A DNA stretch of 8,410 nt. Origin: Oscillospiraceae bacterium. GTDB lineage: Bacteria > Bacillota > Clostridia > Oscillospirales > Ruminococcaceae. The notes under the pieces were generated by a model, which had not been told where the DNA came from, ran no database searches, and saw nothing but the letters and a program-made list of their open reading frames with translations. Both the position numbers and the translations under genes were made by a program. Positions 1 through 7,077 of this stretch are shown piece by piece (positions within the stretch are counted from its first letter, which is position 1; each line of letters begins with the position of its first letter). Location: assembly GCA_902798675.1 (NCBI GenBank), contig CADBXQ010000026.1, positions 1 to 8,410 of the forward strand, read 5' to 3'.

Positions 1-1899
1 GAAATTTCTGATTATGAGTATGATATTTTGAGCAGGAAACTTGCGGATTTAGAAAACAAATATCCTCAATATAGGCTTGAAAAATCGCCTATTGCGCATG
101 TTGGCGGCGTTGCTTCTTCCTCTTTTAAAAAGGTTTTTCACAAGGTTCAGATGGGCAGCTTGCAGGATGCTTTTGATTTTAGTGAATTGCGACAATTTGA
201 CAAGCGAGTTAGGGAAAAAATTTGTGGAATTTCATATATCGTTGAGCCTAAGGTTGACGGGCTTTCTGTTTCGCTTGAATATGAAAACGGGAAGTTCGTT
301 CGGGGGTCAACGCGCGGCAACGGATTTGTTGGAGAGGATGTGACCCAAAATTTAAAAATGATTTCTTCAATTCCGCAAGCCATTGGAGGGAACATTCCTT
401 TTCTCGAAGTTAGGGCAGAAGTTTTCATGCCAACAAAAAAATTTCAAGATTTGATCTTGAGCCAAAAAAATTCAAACGAAACTCCTTTTAAAAATCCTCG
501 AAATGCAGCTGCTGGGTCTTTGCGACAAAAGGATCCTCTGGTTGTTCAGTCAAGAGGGCTTGAGGCGATTGTTTTTAATGTTCAGCGCCTTGATGGGATT
601 GACATTATCTCCCACTCCGATTCAATTAATATGCTTAAAAATCTTGGTTTTCAGACCATACCCGAGTCTAATATTTTCGACAATATTGAAGATTGCATAG
701 CGGAAATAAATAATATTGGCCAAAGAAGAAACCAGTATCCGTTTGATATAGACGGAGCGGTCATTAAGCTGGACTTGCTTGCAAATCGGCAAAAGCTTGG
801 CTCAACAGCTAAAAATCCCAGGTGGGCGATCGCGTTTAAATATCCCCCAGAGCAAAAGCAAACGACCCTTAAATCAATTGAAATCAACGTTGGAAGGACG
901 GGAACTTTAACGCCTGTTGCCATATTTGACCCTGTCGTCATCGCGGGAACAACCGTTAGCAGAGCATCGCTTCACAACCAGGATTTTATCGACAAAAAGG
1001 ACATCAGAATCGGGGACACAATTTTGGTCAGAAAAGCTGGAGAAATTATACCGGAAGTCATAAAATCTCTAAAACACCCAAAAAACAGCGTTTTATATAA
1101 ATTGCCTCCGAATTGTCCAATTTGCGGCAGTTTAGCGGTTCGAAACCAAGGAGAATCAGCAACCAGATGCGAAAATCCGTCCTGCCCCGCAACGATCACG
1201 CAGAATTTGGTTCACTTTGCGTCTAGAGAGGCTATGGACATTGTTGGTTTGGGCGAAGCCAATGTTAAAGCTTTGATTCAATCCGGTTTGGTTTGCGACG
1301 TTTCCGACATATATACTTTAACGAAAGATCAGGTCATGAAGCTTTCGCGATTTAAAGATAAATCCGCTCAAAATCTGGTTGAATCAATCGAAAATTCAAA
1401 GAAAAATCCTTTATGGAGGCTTGTTTTTAGCCTTGGAATCAGGGGGGTTGGCGCAAGCGTTGCAAAATTGCTCTGCCGAAATTATGACGATATTTTTGAA
1501 CTTATGGGGTCAAGACTTGATGACCTTGCAAAAATTGATGGAATCGGCCCAGTTTTAGCAGCAAACATTGAAAAATTCTTTTCTCTTGACCAAACAAAGT
1601 CTTTGATATTTCGCTTGTCTTCGTTAGGGCTGAATATGAAATCAAATTCAAAAGGCCAAAAGGAAAATTTTTTAAAGGATTTGACATTTGCCATAACAGG
1701 AAGATTAAAAACCAAAACTCGAAGCGAAGTCAAGCAGATGATTGAGGATTTTGGCGGGAAGGTTTCATCCAGCATATCATCCAAAACAAGCTATCTGATC
1801 GCCGGAGACAATGCTGGCTCTAAACTTCAAAAAGCAAGAAATTTAAACGTCAAAATTCTCGGAGAAGATGAGGCGCTTGAAATGCTTTCAAATTCTTAA
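1..1899 (+). CDS. ligA: NAD+-dependent DNA ligase LigA (5' end outside window)
   Basis: Seals nicks in DNA during replication and repair, using NAD+ to adenylate an active-site lysine. The frame is open from base 1, and its first residues (EISDYEYD) match the conserved isDaeYD segment normally found about 30-35 residues into LigA. The gene is therefore cut by the window edge, and a TTG at 28 is not its start. In order I see: the HKVQMGSL segment; the KVDG nucleotidyl motif with adenylated Lys at 250-252; NPRNAAAGSLRQ; DGAVIKLD; KNPRWAIAFKYP; an OB-fold with VGRTGTLTPVA; a Cys4 zinc finger (CxxC-x14-C-x4-C, codons at 1114, 1123, 1168 and 1183); helix-hairpin-helix repeats; and a C-terminal BRCT domain (about 1675-1890). 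The 632 visible residues plus the missing N-terminus agree with the usual ~665. One oddity is that the motif usually written R-G-E-V reads R-A-E-V at 412-423. Identification is secure. Confidence 0.97.
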   Translation, partial: EISDYEYDILSRKLADLENKYPQYRLEKSPIAHVGGVASSSFKKVFHKVQMGSLQDAFDFSELRQFDKRVREKICGISYIVEPKVDGLSVSLEYENGKFVRGSTRGNGFVGEDVTQNLKMISSIPQAIGGNIPFLEVRAEVFMPTKKFQDLILSQKNSNETPFKNPRNAAAGSLRQKDPLVVQSRGLEAIVFNVQRLDGIDIISHSDSINMLKNLGFQTIPESNIFDNIEDCIAEINNIGQRRNQYPFDIDGAVIKLDLLANRQKLGSTAKNPRWAIAFKYPPEQKQTTLKSIEINVGRTGTLTPVAIFDPVVIAGTTVSRASLHNQDFIDKKDIRIGDTILVRKAGEIIPEVIKSLKHPKNSVLYKLPPNCPICGSLAVRNQGESATRCENPSCPATITQNLVHFASREAMDIVGLGEANVKALIQSGLVCDVSDIYTLTKDQVMKLSRFKDKSAQNLVESIENSKKNPLWRLVFSLGIRGVGASVAKLLCRNYDDIFELMGSRLDDLAKIDGIGPVLAANIEKFFSLDQTKSLIFRLSSLGLNMKSNSKGQKENFLKDLTFAITGRLKTKTRSEVKQMIEDFGGKVSSSISSKTSYLIAGDNAGSKLQKARNLNVKILGEDEALEMLSNS

Positions 1900-1924
1900 T
1901 TTTTAAAGCAAAGGAGCTTAAAAT

Positions 1925-2197
1925 ATGGACATAGAAATAATGAAAATAGCAAAATTATCCAGAATCAAAATCGACGCAGCAGTTGCAAAAAAGTTTGAAG
2001 CAAATTTAAACAGAATAATTCAAAGCATCAAAGACCTGCCCGAATTTGACAAAAACGAAAACTTTTTTAATCCCGAAAATGTGATGCAGCTGCGGGCTGA
2101 TGTTGTTAAAGATTTTGGGTTTGATCGAAATGATATGCTCAAAAATGCGCCCCAAGTTAAGGCGGGATGTGTTGTCGTCCCTAAAAAAATTGACTAG
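1925..2197 (+). CDS. gatC: Glu/Asp-tRNA amidotransferase subunit C
   Basis: Small subunit of the GatCAB complex, which converts Glu-tRNAGln to Gln-tRNAGln (and/or Asp-tRNAAsn to Asn-tRNAAsn). GatC wraps around GatA and stabilises the GatA-GatB interface; it has no catalytic site. The 90-residue length fits the family. The N-terminal helix (KIAKLSRIKI) matches the usual v.kiA.LarL pattern. The C-terminal part has the LRxDVV segment, then LKNAPQ and a closing VVVPK, as in other GatC proteins. The glutamate common in LReD is alanine here (LRADVV), a mild divergence. The ATG is preceded by AAGGAG at 1911-1916 with 8-nt spacing. The gene lies 25 bases after ligA and 15 bases before gatA, so it is very probably cotranscribed with both. 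Confidence 0.95.
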   Translation: MDIEIMKIAKLSRIKIDAAVAKKFEANLNRIIQSIKDLPEFDKNENFFNPENVMQLRADVVKDFGFDRNDMLKNAPQVKAGCVVVPKKID

Positions 2198-2212
2198 AAA
2201 GGAAAATATTAT

Positions 2213-3676
2213 ATGAATCTATACCAAATGCGAGCATCTGCGCTTTCAAAGATGATTAAATCAAAGGAAATTTCTGCGCTTGAGCTTTCAGAAAGCGTCT
2301 TCTCGCGCATAAAATCCGTCGAGCCAAAGGTTCAGGCATATATCACTTTGTGTGAAAAAACGGCCATTGAAACAGCAAAATCCGTTGATCAAAAAATCTC
2401 TCGGGGGGAGAATCTGTCGCCTCTGGCTGGAATTCCGATTGGAATCAAGGACAATATATGCACAAAAGACATTCTCACGACCTGCGCTTCCAAAATGCTT
2501 TATAACTTTGTTTCTCCGTTTGACGCAACGGTTGTTAGGAGGCTGAAAAACGCTGATGCTGTGATGACTGGGAAGCTCAACATGGACGAATTTGCTATGG
2601 GGTCTTCAACCGAAACTTCATATTTCAAAATGACCAAAAATCCATATAACCTAAACTTTGTTCCTGGAGGAAGCTCTGGGGGGAGCGCAGCCGCAGTCGC
2701 TTCGGGAGAAGCAATCCTTTCTCTGGGCTCAGACACGGGAGGATCCATCAGGCAGCCAGCTTCATATTGTGGGGTTGTTGGGCTCAAACCAACATATGGC
2801 GCAATTTCGAGGTATGGGCTTGTTGCTTTTGCTTCTTCGCTTGATCAGATTGGGCCAATAGCCAAATGTGTTGATGATGCTGCGCTTTTATATTTGAGTA
2901 TATGTGGGCATGACGATTTGGATTCAACAAGCGCCCAGATTCCGCCCTTTTCCTGGGAAATTGAAAATCAAGACATATCCATGTTAAAGGGGCTAAAAAT
3001 TGCGATTCCAAAGGAATATTTTTCAGATCAAATAGACGATGAGGTTAAAGACGCGACTTTGGATGTTTTGAAAGTTTTGGAGCAAAACGGGGCGCAAACT
3101 TTTGAAATATCTTTGCCAAACACAAAATACGCTTTAAGCGCATATCACATAATATCTTCGGCGGAGGCTTCATCAAACTTGGCAAGGTTCGACGGGGTCA
3201 GATATGGATATCGCGCAAAAAACTATAAAACGTTAACGCAGATGTATGAAAACACTCGCGCTGAAGGCTTTGGAAACGAGGTCAAGACAAGGATTATGCT
3301 TGGAACATATGTCCTGTCTTCCGGCTACTATGATGCGTACTACAGGCGCGCAAAACTTTTGCAAAACAAAATATCTTTTGAATTTAGCGAAGCTTTCAAG
3401 AAGTGTGATGTTATTTTAACGCCAACTGTCCCGACTGCTGCTTTTGAAATTGGATGTGAAATTGATGACCCAGTTAAAATGCGCTCAAATGACATGAACA
3501 CCGCGTCCTCAAACATAGCCGGCGTCCCAGCAATCAGCCTGCCTTGTGGCTTGAGCAAAGATGGGCTTCCAATTGGATTTCAGCTGATTTGTCGCCATTT
3601 TGAGGAGGAAAAGCTTCTAAAAATAGCAAAATGCTGCGAAAATTTGATTGATGAGATAAAATTGCCAAATATTTGA
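2213..3676 (+). CDS. gatA: Glu/Asp-tRNA amidotransferase subunit A (glutaminase)
   Basis: Amidase-signature subunit of GatCAB. It hydrolyses glutamine, and the ammonia is channelled to GatB for amidation of mischarged tRNA. The 487-residue length is typical. The Ser-cisSer-Lys catalytic set is intact: Lys79 in GIPIGIKDN, Ser154 in the GGSSGGSAAAVA loop and Ser178 in DTGGSIRQP. These are the same residue numbers as in the well-studied S. aureus GatA. Also present are YGLVAFASSLDQIGP and, near the C-terminus, NIAGVPAISLPCG and LPIGFQLI, all normal family blocks. The ATG has AAAGGA at 2198-2203 with 9-nt spacing. It sits between gatC and gatB with gaps of 15 and 19 bases. An unrelated amidase is unlikely, given the flanking gatC and gatB. 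Confidence 0.98.
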   Translation: MNLYQMRASALSKMIKSKEISALELSESVFSRIKSVEPKVQAYITLCEKTAIETAKSVDQKISRGENLSPLAGIPIGIKDNICTKDILTTCASKMLYNFVSPFDATVVRRLKNADAVMTGKLNMDEFAMGSSTETSYFKMTKNPYNLNFVPGGSSGGSAAAVASGEAILSLGSDTGGSIRQPASYCGVVGLKPTYGAISRYGLVAFASSLDQIGPIAKCVDDAALLYLSICGHDDLDSTSAQIPPFSWEIENQDISMLKGLKIAIPKEYFSDQIDDEVKDATLDVLKVLEQNGAQTFEISLPNTKYALSAYHIISSAEASSNLARFDGVRYGYRAKNYKTLTQMYENTRAEGFGNEVKTRIMLGTYVLSSGYYDAYYRRAKLLQNKISFEFSEAFKKCDVILTPTVPTAAFEIGCEIDDPVKMRSNDMNTASSNIAGVPAISLPCGLSKDGLPIGFQLICRHFEEEKLLKIAKCCENLIDEIKLPNI

Positions 3677-3695
3677 AACAGGAGGGAAATTTTAG

Positions 3696-5135
3696 ATGTC
3701 GAACAAATATGAACTGGTTGTTGGCTTGGAAATCCACGCTGAATTATCCACTAATTCGAAAATATATTGCTCGTGTCGAAATAAATTTGGTTTGGAGGCA
3801 AACTCAAATTGCTGCCCCATATGCACCGGAATGCCGGGGACTTTGCCAACTCTAAACCAAAAAGTTGTTGAATATGCTGTTAAAATGGGGCTTGCGACAA
3901 ACTGCAAAATAAACAAAATTTCCAAGCAGGATCGAAAAAACTATTTTTATCCCGACCTGCCAAAAGCATATCAAATTTCTCAGGCGGATATTCCGATATG
4001 TGAGAATGGATATTTAGACGTTTTGTTGAAAAGCGGAAAAATAAAACGAATTGGAATAGAGAGAATCCACATTGAAGAAGATGCGGGAAAGCTTTTAAAA
4101 ATGCAAAGCTTTGACGAGGCGCTTGTTGATTTTAACAGGTGTGGCATTCCTTTAATTGAGATCGTTTCAAAGCCGGATATGCGCTCCCTGGAGGAGGTTA
4201 AAGCATATCTTGAAACTGTTAAATCATACTTGATATATCTTGACATTTCTGACGCAAAAATGCAGGAAGGCTCGATGAGATGTGATGTTAATGTTTCGGT
4301 TCGGCCGGTTGGGCAAAAGGCGCTTGGAACGAGATGTGAAATGAAAAATGTCAACACATTTAGCGGCGCTATCAAAGCGATAGAATATGAATATAGGCGC
4401 CAAATTGAGGCGTTGGAAGCGGGAGAGCAAATCCGCCAAGAAACCAGAAAATGGGATGAAAAATTATCTCAAACGGTTTCAATGAGAACAAAAGAAAATT
4501 CGAAGGATTACAGGTATTTTCCTGAGCCCGACCTCAAAAATATATCAATATCCCAAGAAGAAATTGAAAAAATATCAAGCCAAATTCCCCAAATGCCAAA
4601 CCACAAAGCCATCAGATATATTAACGAACTTGGGCTTGGGCAGGTTGACGCTCAACTGATTGCGGAAAATTTTGAAAAAGCTCGTCTTTTTGAGAAAGCC
4701 CTGGAAATTAACAAAAATATTAACATAAAAATGCTTTCCAACTGGATTTTGGGGATAATTTCTGAATATGTTAACAAAAGTCATAAAAATTATAGCGAAA
4801 TCATCACGCCCGAAAATTTAAGCAGGATAATAATATATATCCAAAGCGGAAAAATTTCAAATTCTTCTGGGAAAAAAGTGTTTGACAAAATTATATCAGA
4901 CAATTCCCGGTCGGTTGATGAAATAATTTTAGACCTTGGACTAGAACAAATATCAAATACCGATGAATTAGAGGCAGTTGTTAAAAAAATTCTAAATAGT
5001 AATAAAAAAATTGTTGATGAATATAAAAAGGGAAAAACGAATGTTTTGGGATATTTGGTCGGGCAGTGTATAAAAGAAACAAAAGGAAAGGGAAATCCTT
5101 CAATTATTAGAGATATTGTTACTGGAAACATTTAA
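3696..5135 (+). CDS. gatB: Glu/Asp-tRNA amidotransferase subunit B
   Basis: GatB binds the mischarged tRNA, activates its Glu or Asp side chain by ATP-dependent phosphorylation, and amidates it with ammonia from GatA. The 479 residues match the family. The kinase-like N-terminal domain begins VGLEIHAEL. A Cys4 zinc site is visible (Cys25-x-Cys27 and Cys40-x2-Cys43). Further blocks are DRKNYFYPDLPKAYQISQ, RIHIEEDAGK, GIPLIEIVSKPD, EGSMRCDVNVSVRP and KDYRYFPEPDL. The helical domain and the YqeY-like C-terminal tail (YLVGQCIKETKGKGNP) contact the tRNA elbow. A strong AGGAGGG (3680-3686) lies 9 nt before the ATG. This is the last gene of the ligA-gatCAB group. The final third is visibly more A-rich than the rest, but the frame and motifs are intact. 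Confidence 0.98.
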   Translation: MSNKYELVVGLEIHAELSTNSKIYCSCRNKFGLEANSNCCPICTGMPGTLPTLNQKVVEYAVKMGLATNCKINKISKQDRKNYFYPDLPKAYQISQADIPICENGYLDVLLKSGKIKRIGIERIHIEEDAGKLLKMQSFDEALVDFNRCGIPLIEIVSKPDMRSLEEVKAYLETVKSYLIYLDISDAKMQEGSMRCDVNVSVRPVGQKALGTRCEMKNVNTFSGAIKAIEYEYRRQIEALEAGEQIRQETRKWDEKLSQTVSMRTKENSKDYRYFPEPDLKNISISQEEIEKISSQIPQMPNHKAIRYINELGLGQVDAQLIAENFEKARLFEKALEINKNINIKMLSNWILGIISEYVNKSHKNYSEIITPENLSRIIIYIQSGKISNSSGKKVFDKIISDNSRSVDEIILDLGLEQISNTDELEAVVKKILNSNKKIVDEYKKGKTNVLGYLVGQCIKETKGKGNPSIIRDIVTGNI

Positions 5136-5142
5136 TTTAGTT

Positions 5143-5174
5143 TTAGTTTAAAATTTTTTGCTAAATTTTTTATT
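5143..5174 (+). terminator. Possible weak terminator after gatB
   Basis: Just after the gatB stop, AAAATTT (5150-5156) can pair with AAATTTT (5163-5169) around a 6-base loop. The T run at 5166-5171 supplies a short U tract. An alternative fold uses TTAG/CTAA at 5143-5146 and 5161-5164. Both stems are all or nearly all A-U, so termination would be inefficient. Its place between gatB and a strong promoter is the main support. Transcription from the ligA operon may read through into the SRP RNA. Confidence 0.25.
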
Positions 5175-5183
5175 AAAAACCCC

Positions 5184-5212
5184 TTGCAAATTAAAATAAG
5201 GTATGTTATAAT
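5184..5212 (+). promoter_or_regulatory. Sigma-A type promoter of the SRP RNA-dnaX operon
   Basis: The -35 box TTGCAA (5184-5189, 5 of 6 matches to TTGACA) and a perfect -10 box TATAAT (5207-5212) are separated by exactly 17 bases. TG at 5204-5205 makes an extended -10. AT-rich DNA lies upstream. Transcription should start near 5218-5220, about 20 bases before the first paired base of the SRP RNA, so the 5' leader is probably trimmed. This is the best promoter I see in the window, as expected for an abundant stable RNA. Confidence 0.85.
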
Positions 5213-5237
5213 GATCAAAACGCTTATTTTTGTATTT

Positions 5238-5358
5238 TGACATGTGGACATTCGGGCTCCGTGCGGGTGAACTCTATGAACCATGTCAGGCAGGGAACTG
5301 AGCAGCATTAATTAGATGTTTCGCTGCGTCATGGACTCACCTGAGTGTTCACGTGTGA
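5238..5358 (+). ncRNA. ffs: Signal recognition particle RNA (4.5S-like, short bacterial type)
   Basis: RNA scaffold of the signal recognition particle. It binds Ffh and FtsY for cotranslational targeting of membrane proteins. The domain IV core is clear: GAACCATGTCAGG (5278-5290), a GGAA tetraloop (5294-5297), then AGCAGCATTAA (5301-5311). This closely matches the B. subtilis scRNA core, including the flanking GAACCATG and CATTAA. The 5' and 3' ends form a 14-bp helix, 5240-5253 with 5343-5356, including three G-U pairs. An inner helix CCGTG/CATGG (5259-5263 with 5330-5334) continues the rod. At about 120 nt with no room for an Alu domain after the promoter, it is the short type, unlike the ~270-nt B. 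subtilis RNA. The apical stem is CAG/CTG, not the usual TCC/GGA. Ends are approximate. Placement just before dnaX is typical of Firmicutes. Confidence 0.93.
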
Positions 5359-5435
5359 GAATATAAAAATTTGATCCTTTGGGGCTGTTTGAGCTTTTAG
5401 GTTTGCAAGCATTTGGTGGGGGTGTCGTTTTTAAA
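5359..5435 (+). promoter_or_regulatory. dnaX leader with ribosome binding site, no clear terminator
   Basis: This stretch joins the SRP RNA to dnaX. The only hairpin I find is GGGGCT/AGCTTT (5381-5386 with 5392-5397), with three G-U pairs and no U tract after it, so it is a poor terminator. The sequence GGGGGTG at 5418-5424 can pair with the anti-Shine-Dalgarno over seven bases (one G-U), 11 nt before the ATG at 5436. This supports that ATG as the dnaX start. A second promoter is not evident. Readthrough from the SRP RNA promoter, with processing of the RNA 3' end, is the simplest reading. Confidence 0.5.
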
Positions 5436-7004
5436 ATGTATGTTGCGCTTTACAGAAAGTGGCGCCCGAGGGTTTTTGATGATGTTGTTTCCCAAGAGCA
5501 CATCACGCTGACTTTGAAAAATGAAATAAAGGCAAACAAAATAGCTCACGCATACCTGTTCACAGGCTCAAGAGGAACTGGGAAGACAACTTGCGCTAAA
5601 ATATTTTCTAGGGCGATCAACTGCCTCGATTCAGCGGATGGAGAGCCATGCGGTCGGTGTGAAATTTGCAAAGGGCTTGAAAATGGGAGTGTTTTGGATG
5701 TTGTCGAGATGGACGGCGCCAGCAATAACAGCGTCAATGATGTGAGAATTTTGAGAGATGAGGCGAGCTTTGTCCCGGGCGTTTGTCGATATCGTGTATA
5801 CATAATAGATGAAGCCCATATGTTGTCAAACAGTGCTTTTAACGCGCTTTTGAAGATAATGGAAGAGCCGCCCGGTCATGTCGTTTTTATCCTGGCAACA
5901 ACCGAGATCCATAAAATACCGGCAACTGTTTTGTCTCGGTGTCAGCGCTTTGATTTTCACAGGGTTTGCGCCAAAGCGATCAGTAACAGATTGCTTTATA
6001 TATCTTCAAAAGAGGATTTCACTTTAACCAAAGACGCCTCCGAAAAAATTGCCATGCTTTCTGACGGGTCGGTTCGGGATGCCATATCCATATTGGATCA
6101 GTGCGCAGCTTGCGCGGATTGTGTTGACCTGAAAACTGTTAACGATGTTTTAGGGCTTGTCGATAAAACATACATCTTGAATCTGCACGAAGCTTTTAAA
6201 AGCAAAAATGCTTCTTGCGCCATTAAAATAATCGATTCGCTATATCAAAATTCTAAGGATATGGGAAGCCTTTGCGAAGAGTTGATTCAGTTTTATCGGC
6301 AGGTTATGCTGCTTGTTGTTTTGGGGTCTGATTCGGATTTGGGGGCGAATTGTGGCGAATTTTATGATGCTGCAAAAGCTGTTTCGAAAAGCCTCGATTT
6401 AAAAGACGTTGTTGAATTTTTAGATTCTTTTCAGAAATGTTCGGATGATTTGAAAAATTCTTCCAATAAGAGGCTTGGGCTGGAGCTTTGCGTTTTGAAG
6501 TTGTGCTGTGATTTTGAGCCTGAATCTTCTCGAAAAAGTGAAATTTCTGGTCAAAAATTTGTGAATATGTCCAAAAAAGGTGATTTTGGTTTGAAAATTC
6601 CTGAAACTCCTTCTGATTTCCAAAGCCCTGATTTGGCGTCAAATGATGTTTCGCCTCAAAATTTAACTCGTAACGCTGCGTTGAACGCAAAGCCGCTTGA
6701 CAGCTGGCAGGATATATTGGACGATTTGCGTGATGTTGATCAAGCCGGGATGCTGTCTGGATTTTTGGCTGGGTCTAGGGCTTTTGTCATTGACGACAGG
6801 TTGTTTATAGACTCGCAAAGTCCGATTGTTTCGGACATGGTCTTGAAAAAAAAGACTCTCATAACAAGTGTTATCACCAAGCGAACAGGGAAAAAGTATC
6901 GAATATTTTTAAAAAAATCGAAAAATAATAGGCATGATGAGAATAAACTAGAAAAAATTTTGCAATCGGCCAAAAAAGCTGGAATTGTTGTTGATGAAGA
7001 ATAG
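5436..7004 (+). CDS. dnaX: DNA polymerase III subunit gamma/tau
   Basis: ATPase motor of the clamp loader, which opens the sliding clamp and links the replicative polymerases. I start at ATG 5436 (MYVALYRKWRP, the conserved family N-terminus, with a Shine-Dalgarno at 5418-5424) and not at an upstream in-frame TTG (5379), which would add 19 unconserved residues. The protein is 522 aa. Visible motifs are Walker A GSRGTGKTT with Lys50; zinc ligands Cys63, 72, 75 and 78; the DEAH box at 125-128; and SRC at 167-169 with the arginine finger Arg168. Domain III follows to about residue 350. A polar Ser/Pro/Lys-rich linker spans about 355-425, and a C-terminal domain opening WQDILDDL is presumably the polymerase-binding part. 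An A AAA AAG heptamer near codons 471-473 could allow frameshifting. The gene lies behind the SRP RNA and ahead of ebfC. Confidence 0.97.
   Translation: MYVALYRKWRPRVFDDVVSQEHITLTLKNEIKANKIAHAYLFTGSRGTGKTTCAKIFSRAINCLDSADGEPCGRCEICKGLENGSVLDVVEMDGASNNSVNDVRILRDEASFVPGVCRYRVYIIDEAHMLSNSAFNALLKIMEEPPGHVVFILATTEIHKIPATVLSRCQRFDFHRVCAKAISNRLLYISSKEDFTLTKDASEKIAMLSDGSVRDAISILDQCAACADCVDLKTVNDVLGLVDKTYILNLHEAFKSKNASCAIKIIDSLYQNSKDMGSLCEELIQFYRQVMLLVVLGSDSDLGANCGEFYDAAKAVSKSLDLKDVVEFLDSFQKCSDDLKNSSNKRLGLELCVLKLCCDFEPESSRKSEISGQKFVNMSKKGDFGLKIPETPSDFQSPDLASNDVSPQNLTRNAALNAKPLDSWQDILDDLRDVDQAGMLSGFLAGSRAFVIDDRLFIDSQSPIVSDMVLKKKTLITSVITKRTGKKYRIFLKKSKNNRHDENKLEKILQSAKKAGIVVDEE
6848..6874 (+). promoter_or_regulatory. 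Candidate -1 frameshift signal in dnaX
   Basis: The heptamer A AAA AAG (6848-6854), inside an A8 run, is in the phase required for -1 slippage and is the same heptamer used in E. coli dnaX. Six bases later the repeat ATAAC-aagt-GTTAT (6861-6874) can form a 5-bp hairpin, which is within the usual spacing for a stimulator. The shifted frame would add 24 codons and stop at 6926-6928, giving a 497-aa product in place of 522. The hairpin is weak, and I see no good upstream Shine-Dalgarno-like stimulator. Confidence 0.3.
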
Positions 7005-7077
7005 ATTCTGAATAATTGTCACCAATATTTTTAAATTTTAGTCACTGCAAATTATAATTGATTTAGGAGGAAAATTT

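Noticed and set aside
28..30. TTG at 28 as the ligA start
   Set aside because: The frame is open to base 1, and the upstream residues match the conserved LigA N-terminal domain, so the gene simply extends beyond the window.
1681..1709. TTGACA inside ligA as an internal promoter for gatCAB
   Set aside because: The sequence at 17-bp spacing (ATTAAA) is a poor -10, and the hexamer encodes conserved BRCT-domain residues.
3980..4375. Antisense open frame of 131 codons opposite gatB
   Set aside because: It lies fully inside a well-conserved gatB coding region, shows no recognisable motif, and has no ribosome binding site that would set it apart. It is a shadow of gatB codon use.
5211..5240. Nine-codon leader peptide starting at ATG 5211
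   Set aside because: The ATG overlaps the -10 box, so it is not in the transcript from that promoter.
5277..5312. Eleven-codon ORF starting at ATG 5277
   Set aside because: It lies within the SRP RNA core, whose sequence is explained by RNA structure.
5379..5435. TTG start for dnaX adding 19 residues
   Set aside because: The conserved family N-terminus begins at MYVALYRKWRP (ATG 5436), which has its own Shine-Dalgarno. The extra residues are not conserved, and the TTG has no Shine-Dalgarno.
6304..6690. Antisense open frame of 128 codons opposite the dnaX linker
   Set aside because: The translation is Asn/Gln/His/Phe-rich low complexity, as expected from reading the complement of an AT-rich Ser/Lys/Asp linker. 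No motif or start signal.
6908..6914. Second slippery heptamer T TTA AAA in dnaX
   Set aside because: It is in -1 phase, but I see no downstream structure, and such heptamers are common in AT-rich Phe-Leu-Lys codons. A shift here would end at the same stop as the 6848 site.
7053..7058. TATAAT as a promoter for ebfC
   Set aside because: No acceptable -35 box at 16-18 bp. The nearest TTGTCA (7016-7021) is 31 bp away. A start about 7 bases downstream would fall in the ribosome binding site.
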